From an uncultured Pelagibacteraceae bacterium (GTDB lineage: Bacteria; Pseudomonadota; Alphaproteobacteria; Pelagibacterales; Pelagibacteraceae), in the NCBI GenBank assembly GCA_902588895.1, contig CACIRC010000001.1:143948-207947 (forward strand): a stretch of DNA of 64,000 bases, written 5' to 3'. Below the pieces are notes generated by a model. The model did not search any database. It saw only the letters and a program-made list of their open reading frames with translations, and was not told where the DNA came from. The stretch's first letter is position 1. Every line of letters begins with the position of its first letter. Shown here piece by piece: positions 41,785 to 52,621 of the stretch. The position numbers and the translations under genes are program-made.

Positions 41785-42443
41785 AAATAATTTCTTTTCA
41801 ATTTGTTCTTTAAGTATTCTTTGTGTTTTTTTTTTTCTGTATCTGATGGTTTAACTATTTTTTTATAATAATTCAAAATAACTTCATCTTTTTTTTCGTA
41901 TTGATCATTTGTTTCTTGAAAATTTAAAGATGGCTCCTTTTGATCTATTAAATTAACATAAACCTTAGCAAGCAAGTCACAATCAGTTAATGCTGTATGA
42001 GTTACTCTTTTAGAATTATCTATTCTAAATCTTTTACATAGGGCATCTAGACTAATTTGAGAACCTGGAAATTTATCTCTAGCTAAAACCAAAGTATCAA
42101 TTACTTCGTTATCAACTTTTCCTGATCCAAGTATTTTAAGTTCATTATTTAAATGTGTTAAGTCAAACTCAGCATTATGAATTATAAGCCTTTTATCCTT
42201 AATAAATTCCAAGAACTCATCAACAATTTCATTAAATTTTTTTTGTTTTGATAAAAATTCGTCACTATAACCATGAACTTTAAAAGCTTGTTCTGAAACC
42301 TTTCTTTCTGGATTTAAGTAACAATGAAATTTATTTTTTGTTGGTATTAAATTTTCAAGCTCAATACAGCCTATTTCAACTATTCTATGACCATCTTTTA
42401 CAGATATTCCTGTGGTCTCAGTATCTAAAACTATTTCTTTCAT
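41781..42443 (-). CDS. dnaQ: DNA polymerase III epsilon subunit
   Basis: EIVLDTETTGISVKDGHRIVEIGCIEL, HNAEFDLTHLN. Confidence 0.96.
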   Translation of the reverse strand: MKEIVLDTETTGISVKDGHRIVEIGCIELENLIPTKNKFHCYLNPERKVSEQAFKVHGYSDEFLSKQKKFNEIVDEFLEFIKDKRLIIHNAEFDLTHLNNELKILGSGKVDNEVIDTLVLARDKFPGSQISLDALCKRFRIDNSKRVTHTALTDCDLLAKVYVNLIDQKEPSLNFQETNDQYEKKDEVILNYYKKIVKPSDTEKKKHKEYLKNKLKRNYF

Positions 42444-42446
42444 TTA

Positions 42447-43013
42447 TTAAATTTTTTTTAAAATTTTTTTTATTTCCTTTTTAACAGATTGTTTTTTAAA
42501 ATCATTTTTAATTATGAAGTGAGATTTTCTCTTTTTATAAAAAGATGAAAGCTGTAATTTTTTAAATTTATTAAACAATTTGCGATCAAAATTTTTTCTT
42601 TTTATCAGTCTTTTTTCAATATCTTTTTTTTTTGAATCAACAAAAATTAATATATCTTTTTTATTATTAATTTTATTTTCTAATAATAGAGGTATATCCA
42701 ATATTACAATTTTCTTATGTTTGTTTTTCTTAAGAAATAATTTCATTTTTTTTCTAATCTCTTTGTGAATAATATTAATTATTTTTTTTAAATTATTGTT
42801 ATTACTTAGTATTGCTGCTTTAATCTCGTTTTTATCTATTGGAAATTTAAAAATATATTTAGGTAATTTTTTATTTAACCTAACAAATATTTTTTTATCT
42901 TTTTTATAAAGTTTTGTTACTTCGTAATCTGCATTAAAAACTGGATAACCAAAAACCTTTGCTACAAAACTTTTTCCAGATCCTATATCTCCTAAAATTC
43001 CAATTCTAATCAT
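42447..43013 (-). CDS. coaE: dephospho-CoA kinase
   Basis: IRIGILGDIGSGKSFVAKVFG, VILDIPLLLEN. Confidence 0.93.
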   Translation of the reverse strand: MIRIGILGDIGSGKSFVAKVFGYPVFNADYEVTKLYKKDKKIFVRLNKKLPKYIFKFPIDKNEIKAAILSNNNNLKKIINIIHKEIRKKMKLFLKKNKHKKIVILDIPLLLENKINNKKDILIFVDSKKKDIEKRLIKRKNFDRKLFNKFKKLQLSSFYKKRKSHFIIKNDFKKQSVKKEIKKILKKI

Positions 43014-43800
43014 TATCTAAAAGCTTTAATGTGTCTGTATTAACTTTTGGTTCTATATTGTGCCATAACTTAAATGCTTCTAGTGCTTGATAAACAAACA
43101 TGGTTTTTCCATTCTCTATCATGTATCCTAATTGTCTCCCCATTTTCAAAAAATGAGTTTCTTGAGGATTATAAATTACATCATAAAATAATTTATCATG
43201 TCCTAAACTTGAAAAATCTAAATTTATTGTTTCATTATTTAAACCAAGACTTGTGGCATTTATTACCATATGAGAATCTGTTAAATCTCCCCATTCTAAA
43301 ATTTTAAGATCATTAAATAAAACTTTCAAATTTTCTGCTTTCTCTCTAGTTCTATTACTAATTATTATCTCTTGAACATGCATATTCTTTAAGGCAAAAA
43401 TTATTGAGGGGACTACACCGCCAGCTCCCAGGATCAAAACCTTCTTACCTTTTATTTTAAAGTTTAACTTTTTAATCGCAGTATCAAAACCACTGATATC
43501 TGTATTATGTCCAACTAAATCACCCTTATCAAAAGTAATTGTGTTCACTGATTGAGTCTGTTCTGCCTCCTGGCTTAATTTATCTAAAAAAGGAATAACT
43601 TTTTTTTTAAAAGGGACGGTTACATTGCAACCAGCTATTTTTTGTTCTTTAATATCTTGAATGAAATTTTTAATTTCATGATCCTCTAGTTTAATTTTGT
43701 CATACGTCGCATCAATATTATTTTCTTTTAACCACCAGTTTTGAAGTTTTGGGGACAGAGAATGATCAATGGGATTACCAATAACGAAATATTTTTTCAT
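43006..43800 (-). CDS. aroE: shikimate dehydrogenase
   Basis: VIGNPIDHSLSPKLQNWW, GCNVTVPFKK, NATSLGL. Confidence 0.96.
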   Translation of the reverse strand: MKKYFVIGNPIDHSLSPKLQNWWLKENNIDATYDKIKLEDHEIKNFIQDIKEQKIAGCNVTVPFKKKVIPFLDKLSQEAEQTQSVNTITFDKGDLVGHNTDISGFDTAIKKLNFKIKGKKVLILGAGGVVPSIIFALKNMHVQEIIISNRTREKAENLKVLFNDLKILEWGDLTDSHMVINATSLGLNNETINLDFSSLGHDKLFYDVIYNPQETHFLKMGRQLGYMIENGKTMFVYQALEAFKLWHNIEPKVNTDTLKLLDND

Positions 43801-44384
43801 TACAAAGAACCTATATATTCCTTTATTTTTGCAACAGGAAGACCCATAATTGTACTTTCATCACCTTTTATACTATCGAATAAATTTCTACCTTCTCCTT
43901 CTATTTGATAAACATTATATGCATAAAGGTTTTCATCTGATATTTGAGACAGATAGATTTTTAACTCATCATTAGAAAGATTTTTCATGGTTAACTCGGC
44001 TTTGTCAGTGTAATTCCAAATCATAGAGCCATTTTTTGATATACAGACAGAGCTAATTAAATGATGAGTTTTACCATTAAGCTTTTTTAAAATAATCATA
44101 GCTTCTTCCCTGTTCTCAGGTTTGGAAATTAATTCACCTTCCAAGTCAATAACACTATCGGCACCTAATACTATTTGATCAATTTTTTTTAAGCTAACCT
44201 TGTTTGCTTTTAGTTCTGCCAAATTTTTTGATATAATTTCAGGACTTGCCTGTTCTTTTAATAAACTAATTTTCACAATTTCTTCATCAACGTTTGATGG
44301 GACAACATCGCTTTCAATGTTATTTCTATCTAAAATTTCTTTTCTGACCTTGCTTTTAGATGCAAGAATGATTTTATTTAACAT
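43800..44384 (-). CDS. Maf-family nucleotide pyrophosphatase
   Basis: ILASKSKVRKEILDRN, LGADSVIDLEGE. Confidence 0.95.
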   Translation of the reverse strand: MLNKIILASKSKVRKEILDRNNIESDVVPSNVDEEIVKISLLKEQASPEIISKNLAELKANKVSLKKIDQIVLGADSVIDLEGELISKPENREEAMIILKKLNGKTHHLISSVCISKNGSMIWNYTDKAELTMKNLSNDELKIYLSQISDENLYAYNVYQIEGEGRNLFDSIKGDESTIMGLPVAKIKEYIGSL

Positions 44385-45207
44385 TGTTTTGATATATTTC
44401 GTGAATTTTAATTATGGAAGCCGCTGTTTCTTCAACAGACTTTCTTGTTACATCAATTAATGGCCATTTATACTTTTGAAAAGTTTTTTTAGCATCCATA
44501 ACTTCTTTTTTAATATTATCTATATCTGTATATTTTATGTTTTCAGTTTCTCTTAAAGTGTTCATTCTGTTTTTTCTTAAATCAACCAATCTTTCTGGCT
44601 CAGTGCTTAACCCTACAACACAGGTTATATTTGGATTTTTCTTAAGAGTCTCTGGCAATGAATTTTCATTTACTAAAGGAATGTTTGATGTTTTAAATCC
44701 CTTATTAGCTAAATAGATGGATGTAGGTGTTTTACTTGTTCTGCTTACACCTACAAGAATAATGTCTGATTTATGTACTTCGTTTATTAAATTTCCATCA
44801 TCGTGATTCATTGTAAATTGAATTGCTTCAATTCTGTCGTAGTACTCTTCATTTAAAATATGTTGACCACTCGGTTCGTGAGTTGCTCTTTGATTAAGAA
44901 TTTTTGAAAAATTTAAAATTAAATTTCCAAGAACACCAAAGCATGGAATTTTTTTATCCTCACTAACATTTGCCAAGTACTTAGCTAAATTGTTGTCTAC
45001 GATAGTATATAAAATTATTGCATTTGTACTTTTTTCCGCATCATCTAAAATCTTTAAAATTTGATTCTCTGTTCTTGTGAAAGAATAGGAATGAACTTTA
45101 TATTCTATATTTAAAAATTGAGCTTTAAGAGCTAAAAATATTCTATCTAAAGTTTCTCCAGTCGAGTCAGAAATTAAATATATTTGATATGTATTATTCA
45201 TGAACAA
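44374..45207 (-). CDS. DUF299/PpsR-type pyruvate,phosphate dikinase/PEP synthase regulatory protein
   Basis: YLISDSTGETLDRIFLALKAQF, DIILVGVSRTSKTPTSIYLANKG. Confidence 0.95.
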   Translation of the reverse strand: MFMNNTYQIYLISDSTGETLDRIFLALKAQFLNIEYKVHSYSFTRTENQILKILDDAEKSTNAIILYTIVDNNLAKYLANVSEDKKIPCFGVLGNLILNFSKILNQRATHEPSGQHILNEEYYDRIEAIQFTMNHDDGNLINEVHKSDIILVGVSRTSKTPTSIYLANKGFKTSNIPLVNENSLPETLKKNPNITCVVGLSTEPERLVDLRKNRMNTLRETENIKYTDIDNIKKEVMDAKKTFQKYKWPLIDVTRKSVEETAASIIKIHEIYQNNVK

Positions 45208-45468
45208 ATTGTTAATAAATTTGTATTATTTTAATTAATTTATACAATTTTAAATTTCTTTAATTACGCTTGTAAAACCTGATTTTTATTAACAATAATA
45301 ATAAATAAGTTAAAACAATCCACAAAAATTAAAATAATCAAAAAAGCTTCATTTTAAACAATTTTGATTAATAAAGATGTAGGTAAACTGTGGATATAAT
45401 GTTTACAAAAAATAATCACCTTTATTCACAGGATATATTACAACTACTATAATTTATAAAGTTAATTT
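45208..45468. other. putative chromosomal replication origin (oriC)
   Basis: 261-bp AT-rich gap with TTATTCACA (45422-45430), TGTGGATAT (45389-45397, reverse strand, 1 mismatch) and CAATCCACA (45316-45324, 2 mismatches) as DnaA-box-like 9-mers; genes diverge on both sides; ppsR/hemE flanks. Confidence 0.65.
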
Positions 45469-46473
45469 ATGAAACCATTACACAAAGTAATAGTTAACAA
45501 AGATACTTCATTTAATCCTATCTGGATTATGAGACAAGCAGGAAGATATTTGCCAGAATTTAGAGAAATTAGAAAAGAAAATCCTAATTTTATTAATCTA
45601 TGTTTAAATGACGATTTATCATCAAAGATAACTTTACAACCCTTAAAAAGATTTGATTTAGACGCTGCAATAATATTCTCAGATATTTTAATGTTGCCGT
45701 ATGGTCTAGGTCAAAAAGTAGAATTTGAAAAAAATTTTGGACCAAAGTTAGGAGAGCTTGATTTAAAAGAAATTGCTAAGATTGATGAAATTGATTTTGT
45801 AGAAAAAATACACCGTGTATACAAGGCAATAAAAAAAGTAAGCTTAAATCCAACTTTAAATAATAAAAATACTATTGGATTTGTCGGTGCGCCGTGGACA
45901 TTATTGGTTTATATGATCAATCAACAGTCCCCAAAAAAAAAATTAAAAAAAGGTTTTTTTGAAGATGAATTTTTAATTAATAGAATTTTGTTAATAATTG
46001 AGAAATTTTTAAAAATCCACATTAATAATCAAGTTGAAAATGGTGCTAACATTATTCAAATTTTTGATAGCTGGGCAGGTTTATTAGAAGAAAAAGATTT
46101 GCCAAACTATGTTTATTCTCCAACTTTAAATTTAGTAAATTATGTAAAATCTTTAAAAGTACCCGTGATATGTTTTCCTAGAGAAATAAAAAATTATAAA
46201 GAATTTTGTGATATTGTTAAACCTGACGCCGTCAGTATTGATTATAGTGTTGACCCAAAAAAAATACTTAGAGATATAAAAATACCTATTCAAGGTGGTT
46301 TAGATCCTAAAATTTTATTAACAGATAAAGAAATTTTGAAAAAGGAAGCCTCTAAATATTTGGAAATTTTTAAAGATCATCCTTATATATTTAATCTCGG
46401 GCATGGCATTTTGCCCGAGACTAATCCAGAAATGGTAGAAAATTTAATCAAGATTGTAAAAGATTTTAAATGA
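45469..46473 (+). CDS. hemE: uroporphyrinogen decarboxylase
   Basis: PIWIMRQAGRYLPEFREIR, GFVGAPWTLLVYMI. Confidence 0.97.
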   Translation: MKPLHKVIVNKDTSFNPIWIMRQAGRYLPEFREIRKENPNFINLCLNDDLSSKITLQPLKRFDLDAAIIFSDILMLPYGLGQKVEFEKNFGPKLGELDLKEIAKIDEIDFVEKIHRVYKAIKKVSLNPTLNNKNTIGFVGAPWTLLVYMINQQSPKKKLKKGFFEDEFLINRILLIIEKFLKIHINNQVENGANIIQIFDSWAGLLEEKDLPNYVYSPTLNLVNYVKSLKVPVICFPREIKNYKEFCDIVKPDAVSIDYSVDPKKILRDIKIPIQGGLDPKILLTDKEILKKEASKYLEIFKDHPYIFNLGHGILPETNPEMVENLIKIVKDFK

Positions 46474-47465
46474 TTGAAAAAAATCACCCTCCTGTAAAGT
46501 TTGGCAAAACCGGCGTTCTGATAATTAATTTAGGAACACCCGACTCTACTAGTTGGCTCGATATAAGAAAATATTTAAGAGAGTTTCTTTCTGATAGAAG
46601 GGTTATTGAAGTAAACCCTGTGATTTGGCAAATAATTTTAAATGTTTTTATTTTAAATTTTAGGCCCTCCAAAACAGCCAAAGCTTATAAGGAAATATGG
46701 ATGAAAGACAAAAATATGTCTCCACTTCTTTATTATACAAAAAAGCAAAGTGAGAAAATTTCAAACTCAATTTCTAAAGAAAATATTATTATAGATTTTG
46801 CAATGAGATATGGAAATCCTAGTATTAAAAGCAAGATTCATAAATTACATGAAATGGGCTGTGAAAATTTAGTCATACTTCCTCTTTATCCACAATATGC
46901 TGCTGCCACAACAGCAACAGTCTGCGATGAGGTTTATAGAACTTTAATGAAAATGAGATGGCAGCCCTCTTTAAAAATAATACCACATTACGAATCTGAT
47001 CCTCTTTATATTGAGGCACTCATTAATTCCATTAACAAAAAACTTAACGAAATAAATTGGAAGCCAGATCTAATTATAGCTTCTTATCATGGCATACCGA
47101 AAAAATATTTTGATAAAGGTGATCCTTATCATTGTTATTGTCATAAAACGACAAGACTTATTTCAGAAAAATTTATTTCAATTAAAATTAAAACTACATT
47201 TCAATCAAGATTTGGTCCACAAGAATGGCTTCAACCATATACTGATAAGACTCTAGAAAACTTACCTAAAGAAGGAGTCAAAAATGTTCTTACAATTTGC
47301 CCGGGCTTTTCATCTGACTGTGTCGAGACGTTGGAGGAGATTTTAATTCAGGGTAAAGAGAGTTTTATTAGTGCCGGAGGAGAAAATTTTGATATGGTTC
47401 CTTGTTTAAATGATAATGATGATCATATCCTTTTATTAAAATCCTTAATTGAAAGAAATATTTGA
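46470..47465 (+). CDS. hemH: ferrochelatase
   Basis: GVLIINLGTPDSTS, FQSRFGPQEWLQPYT, CPGFSSDCVETLEEI. Confidence 0.97.
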   Translation: MIEKNHPPVKFGKTGVLIINLGTPDSTSWLDIRKYLREFLSDRRVIEVNPVIWQIILNVFILNFRPSKTAKAYKEIWMKDKNMSPLLYYTKKQSEKISNSISKENIIIDFAMRYGNPSIKSKIHKLHEMGCENLVILPLYPQYAAATTATVCDEVYRTLMKMRWQPSLKIIPHYESDPLYIEALINSINKKLNEINWKPDLIIASYHGIPKKYFDKGDPYHCYCHKTTRLISEKFISIKIKTTFQSRFGPQEWLQPYTDKTLENLPKEGVKNVLTICPGFSSDCVETLEEILIQGKESFISAGGENFDMVPCLNDNDDHILLLKSLIERNI

Positions 47466-47468
47466 TGT

Positions 47469-47903
47469 ATGAATTCGTATTTATTATTTAAATCTTTGCA
47501 TTTGATTGCAGTCATTTCTTGGATGGCTGGTCTTTTGTATCTTCCTAGAATTTTTGTTTACCACGTTGAAAATAAAGAGAAAAAAGAAGCAACAGATATT
47601 TTTGAAGTTATGGAAAGAAGGTTATTTTACTTCATTATGCGTCCTGCAATGATTTTTACTTGGGTTTTTGGATTAGTATTAATTTATCTCAATGGAATAG
47701 ATATTTTTTCTCAACTATGGTTTCAGATAAAAATTGTCTTAATAATTTTGTTATCAGCTTACAATGATTATTTGGGGAAATGTCTTGTTGCTCTAAAAAA
47801 TTCTACAAACACAAGATCCGCAAAATTTTTTAGAATTATTAATGAAATACCCACGGTTATCTTAATTATTGTTGTATTTTTAGCTATATTTAAGCCAATC
47901 TAG
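47469..47903 (+). CDS. hemJ: HemJ-like protoporphyrinogen oxidase (UPF0093)
   Basis: LHLIAVISWMAGLLYLPRIFVYHVE. Confidence 0.92.
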   Translation: MNSYLLFKSLHLIAVISWMAGLLYLPRIFVYHVENKEKKEATDIFEVMERRLFYFIMRPAMIFTWVFGLVLIYLNGIDIFSQLWFQIKIVLIILLSAYNDYLGKCLVALKNSTNTRSAKFFRIINEIPTVILIIVVFLAIFKPI

Positions 47904-47969
47904 GGTTGAAATAACAACAGTAGTATATATATTAATAGCATCTGATAAGTCCTTATCTAAAAAACAATC

Positions 47970-49238
47970 ATGAATATTCAAGAATTAAAATTAAAATCAT
48001 CTGAACAGCTTATTACCCAAGCTGAAGAGCTTGGTATCGAAAATGCTAGTACATTAAGAAAGCAGGAAATTCTTTTTGCCATTCTTAAGAAAGTTGCGGA
48101 AAAAGAAGAAATAACAGGTGTAGGTGTTTTACAGTTATTACAAGATGGCTTTGGTTTTTTAAGAGCAATGGAGTCAAACTATCTTCCAGGACCAGATGAT
48201 ATTTATGTAAGCCCAAGTCAAATTAGAAAATTTGGTTTGAGAACGGGAGATACTGTTGAAGGACCAGTGAGAGCCCCTAAAGAAGGAGAAAGATATTTTG
48301 CATTATTACAAGTTAGTAAGATAAATTTTGAGGAACCAGAAAAAGCAAGACACAAAATTGCATTTGATAACTTAACGCCGCTATATCCAGATAAACAATT
48401 GGTAATGGAAGTTGAAACTACAAAAGTTGAAAAAAAACAAGATTTAACCCCAAGACTTATTGATCTAGTTAGTCCAATCGGCAAGGGGCAAAGATCTATA
48501 ATTATTTCTCCACCTAAAGCTGGAAAAACAATGATTTTGCAAAGCATAGCAAACTCAATAGCTAAAAATTATCCAGAATGTTATCTGATGGTTCTTTTAA
48601 TTGATGAACGTCCAGAAGAGGTAACAGACATGCAAAGAACAGTAAAAGGCGAAGTAATTAGCTCTACCTTCGATGAACCAGCTCAAAGGCACGTGGCAGT
48701 GGCTGAAATGGTTATTGAAAAAGCTAAAAGATTAACTGAACATAAAAAAGATGTAATCATTTTACTAGATTCTATAACTAGACTAGGAAGAGCGTACAAT
48801 GCAGTGATACCTAGTTCGGGGAAAGTTTTAACAGGGGGTGTTGATGCAAATGCACTTCAAAGACCTAAAAGATTTTTCGGTGCAGCAAGAAATATTGAAG
48901 AGGGTGGTTCATTAACAATTATTTCTACAGCTTTAATTGATACAGGTAGCAGAATGGATGAAGTAATCTTCGAAGAATTTAAGGGAACGGGAAATAGTGA
49001 AACAATATTAGATAGAAAAATTGCTGATAAGAGAATTTATCCCGCTATAGATATAACAAAATCAGGCACAAGAAGAGAAGAATTATTATTTGACAAAAAT
49101 GATTTACAAAAAATGAACGTGCTTAGAAGAATAATCGCTCCAATGGGAACCATGGATGCCATAGAGTTTATTAACTCAAAATTGAAAGACACAAAAAATA
49201 ACGCTGAGTTTTTTAACTCAATGAATAAACCAGCTTAA
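47970..49238 (+). CDS. rho: transcription termination factor Rho
   Basis: [45 protein letters not shown]. Confidence 0.98.
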   Translation: MNIQELKLKSSEQLITQAEELGIENASTLRKQEILFAILKKVAEKEEITGVGVLQLLQDGFGFLRAMESNYLPGPDDIYVSPSQIRKFGLRTGDTVEGPVRAPKEGERYFALLQVSKINFEEPEKARHKIAFDNLTPLYPDKQLVMEVETTKVEKKQDLTPRLIDLVSPIGKGQRSIIISPPKAGKTMILQSIANSIAKNYPECYLMVLLIDERPEEVTDMQRTVKGEVISSTFDEPAQRHVAVAEMVIEKAKRLTEHKKDVIILLDSITRLGRAYNAVIPSSGKVLTGGVDANALQRPKRFFGAARNIEEGGSLTIISTALIDTGSRMDEVIFEEFKGTGNSETILDRKIADKRIYPAIDITKSGTRREELLFDKNDLQKMNVLRRIIAPMGTMDAIEFINSKLKDTKNNAEFFNSMNKPA

Positions 49239-49300
49239 AAGAATTTTTCAATACAATTTTAAGTTTTACAGAGACATAAATTTAAAGATATAATCTTTGA

Positions 49301-50632
49301 ATGACAATTTATGCTTTATCGAGTGGTCCTGGTATATCAGGTGTGGCTGTTATAAGACTTTCAGGACAAAACACCTCAAAAGTAATTAAGCTTTTAACTG
49401 GCAAGGAGCCCCCAAAGCCGAGAGTAGCAACATTAAGAAAAATCAATAAAATCAACACTTCTGAACTGATTGATGAGGGACTAATCCTTTGGTTTCCTGG
49501 GCCTGAGAGCTACACTGGCGAAGATATGGCTGAAATTCAAGTTCATGGCAGTAAAGCCGTTGTGGATGCCCTGCACTCCTCTCTTTCAGATGTAGAAAAT
49601 TGTAGATTAGCTGAGCCAGGTGAATTTACAAAACTAGCATTTCAAAATGGAAAAATAAATTTACTTAAAGCAGAAAGTGTTGCTGATTTGATTTCTTCAG
49701 AAACAGAAATTCAAAGACAACAAGCAATCAAAATCATGAATGGAAAATCATCTGATCAATTTAATTTTCTTAGAGAAAAACTTTTAAAAATTTTATCACA
49801 TGTTGAGGCGAAAATTGATTTTCCAGAGGAAGATCTGCCTAATAATATTTTAGATGAAATCAAAAATAGTTCAGATGAAGTAATAAGTAAAATTAAAAAA
49901 ATATTAAACGATCAAAAAGTTGGAGAAAGAATTAGAGAAGGTTTTAAAATTGCTATCCTAGGACCAACTAATGCTGGCAAATCTAGCTTGATGAATCACT
50001 TATCTAATCGAGATGTTGCTATCGTCTCTGAAATTGCGGGCACAACTAGAGACGTGATTGAAACCCATCTTAATATAGATGGTTATCCAGTTATAATCTC
50101 TGATACCGCTGGAATAAGAGATTCTAAAGATGAGATAGAAAAAAAAGGAATTAAATTATCTCTAAATATAGCCGAGGAAGCAGATTTAAAGCTTGTTGTG
50201 GTAGATGCAAAAAGCCTTGATTTTACTGATGTTTTGAAGAGTTTATTAGATGAGAATGCAATTTTAGTTATAAATAAGTCTGATCTTTTAGAAAAAGATA
50301 TTGATTCAGAAATTAAAAAAACAAATCATATTTTAATTTCAATTAAACAAAATAAAAACATTGAAGAATTAATATCAAAAATAAAAAATAATTTAAAAAA
50401 TAAATTTCTTACAAGTGATGATATTTTAATAACAAGAGAGAGACACAGGCAACATCTTCAACAGTGTTTGGATCATCTAAATTACTTTAATCAAAAAAAA
50501 GAAATTGAAGATTTTGATAAAGCTGCAGAAGATTTAAGATTAGCTACTAGACATCTGGGTATGATTGTTGGAAAAGTTGATGTAGAGGAGATATTAGGTA
50601 GTATTTTCAACGATTTTTGTATCGGCAAGTAA
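49301..50632 (+). CDS. mnmE: tRNA modification GTPase MnmE
   Basis: TIYALSSGPGISGVAVIRLSG, ILGPTNAGKSSLMNHLS, C-terminal FCIGK. Confidence 0.98.
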   Translation: MTIYALSSGPGISGVAVIRLSGQNTSKVIKLLTGKEPPKPRVATLRKINKINTSELIDEGLILWFPGPESYTGEDMAEIQVHGSKAVVDALHSSLSDVENCRLAEPGEFTKLAFQNGKINLLKAESVADLISSETEIQRQQAIKIMNGKSSDQFNFLREKLLKILSHVEAKIDFPEEDLPNNILDEIKNSSDEVISKIKKILNDQKVGERIREGFKIAILGPTNAGKSSLMNHLSNRDVAIVSEIAGTTRDVIETHLNIDGYPVIISDTAGIRDSKDEIEKKGIKLSLNIAEEADLKLVVVDAKSLDFTDVLKSLLDENAILVINKSDLLEKDIDSEIKKTNHILISIKQNKNIEELISKIKNNLKNKFLTSDDILITRERHRQHLQQCLDHLNYFNQKKEIEDFDKAAEDLRLATRHLGMIVGKVDVEEILGSIFNDFCIGK

Positions 50633-50749
50633 TACCCTATTTTGCTGGTTTTTTGCACTTTTTCTATCAAAAAACGTTGATAAATAGGGCTTATTTACAA
50701 AAAATTAAGCCTATCTTGTAAATTATATAATCACATATAAATTTGGATT

Positions 50750-52621
50750 ATGAAAAATGATTTGTCATTTGATGTAGTTGTAATTGGAGGTGGTCATGCT
50801 GGATGTGAAGCTGCAGCAGCTTCTGCACGTCTTGGAGTGAATACTGCCCTATTTACTCATAAAATAGAAACTATCGGTGAGATGTCTTGTAACCCGGCAA
50901 TAGGAGGCTTGGGTAAAGGTCATTTGGTTAGAGAAATAGATGCCCTTGATGGTGTCATGGGAGATGTAGCAGACAAATCAGGTATACAATTTAGATTGCT
51001 AAATAGAAGTAGAGGGCCAGCAGTCAGAGGACCAAGAACTCAATCAGATAGAACACTTTATCGTAAATATATGCAAGAAAAATTGCTAAACTATTGTAAT
51101 TTAAAGGTTTTTTCTGATCCAGTAATAAAGTTTATTTTCGATAAAAATTCAATAAGTGGATTTGAAACCAAAGAAGGTAAGAAAGTTCTATCTAATAAGA
51201 TAATACTCACAACTGGGACTTTTTTGAATGGTTTGATACACATAGGTGATGAAAGAACTCCTGCTGGTAGATACGATGAAAAACCTTCTACAGATTTAAG
51301 TGAGCAATTGGCTAAATATGATTTTAAAATTGGAAGATTAAAAACTGGAACACCACCAAGGTTGGATGCAAGAACAATTAATTTTGAAAACTTAGAAGAA
51401 CAATTTGCAGATGATGATCCTTATTTTTTTTCATTTTTAACAAAAAAAAATTTAAACAAGCAAGTATCATGTCGAATGACATATACAAATGAGAAGGTTC
51501 ATAAAATTATAGAAAAGAATTTATCTAAGAGCGCTATGTATTCAGGCAGTATAAAAGGAGTGGGCCCAAGATATTGTCCATCTATAGAAGATAAAATAGT
51601 AAAATTTGCAGATAAAGTTCGTCACCAGATATTTTTAGAACCAGAAGGACTAAATGATCACACAATTTATCCAAATGGTATCTCCACATCACTTCCAGCT
51701 GAAGTACAACAAGAAATATGTAATAATATCAATGGTTTAGAGAGTGTTAATATATTAAGACCAGGATATGCTATAGAATACGACTACGTAGATCCACGTG
51801 AATTGTTCTTAACCCTTGAAACTAAGAAGATTAGTAATCTTTATCTTGCAGGCCAGATTAACGGAACAACTGGATATGAGGAAGCTGCTGCACAAGGCCT
51901 TATAGCAGGAATAAATGCTGCTCTGTCTGTAAAAAAATTGGAACCATTCATACTTGATAGATCTGACGCTTACATAGGAGTAATGATTGATGATTTGGTG
52001 ACTAAAGGAGTAGCTGAGCCATATCGGATGTTTACATCAAGAGCAGAATATCGATTGAGTTTGAGATCTGATAATGCTGATCAAAGATTAACCGCAAAGG
52101 GAATAGAAATTGGTTTAATAGGTAATGAGAGAAAAGCCACATATTTGAGTAAATTTGAACAAATTAGTCAAATAAATTTAAAAATGAGCGAATCAAAGAT
52201 TTCACCATCTAAAGCTGAAAAGTTTGGAATAAAAATAGCAAAAGATGGAATATTGAGATCATCTAGCGAAGTTTTAACCCAAAAAGGGGTAAATATGAGT
52301 AAAATTAGGGAAATATGGTCTGATATACCTTTTTTTAGCAAAGAAATTGATGAACAAGTGGAAATTAACGCTCATTACAGAGGATATTTAAAGAAGCAAA
52401 AAGCTGATATTTTAGCATTTAAGAGGGATGAAAACCTAATTATTCCCGATAAAATCAATTATGATGGACTATCAGGTTTATCTAATGAGGTAAAAGCTAA
52501 ATTTAAAGAAATAAAGCCCAAAACAATGGGTCAAGCTCTAAGAATTGACGGAATAACTCCTGCCGCTGTATATATTTTGTTGTCACATGTCAAAAGAAAG
52601 TCTATTAAGCATATAGCTTAA
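50750..52621 (+). CDS. mnmG: tRNA uridine-5-carboxymethylaminomethyl modification enzyme MnmG
   Basis: [44 protein letters not shown]. Confidence 0.98.
   Translation: MKNDLSFDVVVIGGGHAGCEAAAASARLGVNTALFTHKIETIGEMSCNPAIGGLGKGHLVREIDALDGVMGDVADKSGIQFRLLNRSRGPAVRGPRTQSDRTLYRKYMQEKLLNYCNLKVFSDPVIKFIFDKNSISGFETKEGKKVLSNKIILTTGTFLNGLIHIGDERTPAGRYDEKPSTDLSEQLAKYDFKIGRLKTGTPPRLDARTINFENLEEQFADDDPYFFSFLTKKNLNKQVSCRMTYTNEKVHKIIEKNLSKSAMYSGSIKGVGPRYCPSIEDKIVKFADKVRHQIFLEPEGLNDHTIYPNGISTSLPAEVQQEICNNINGLESVNILRPGYAIEYDYVDPRELFLTLETKKISNLYLAGQINGTTGYEEAAAQGLIAGINAALSVKKLEPFILDRSDAYIGVMIDDLVTKGVAEPYRMFTSRAEYRLSLRSDNADQRLTAKGIEIGLIGNERKATYLSKFEQISQINLKMSESKISPSKAEKFGIKIAKDGILRSSSEVLTQKGVNMSKIREIWSDIPFFSKEIDEQVEINAHYRGYLKKQKADILAFKRDENLIIPDKINYDGLSGLSNEVKAKFKEIKPKTMGQALRIDGITPAAVYILLSHVKRKSIKHIA

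Noticed and set aside
45250-45270. CtrA-like TTAA-N6-TTAA (TTAAATTTCTTTAA) in the putative oriC
   Set aside because: Spacing differs from the N7 consensus and TTAA is very common at this base composition.
47944-47957. Small hairpin GATAA-GTCC-TTATC just upstream of rho
   Set aside because: Only a 5-bp AT-rich stem with no T-tract; easily expected by chance. Would need covariation.
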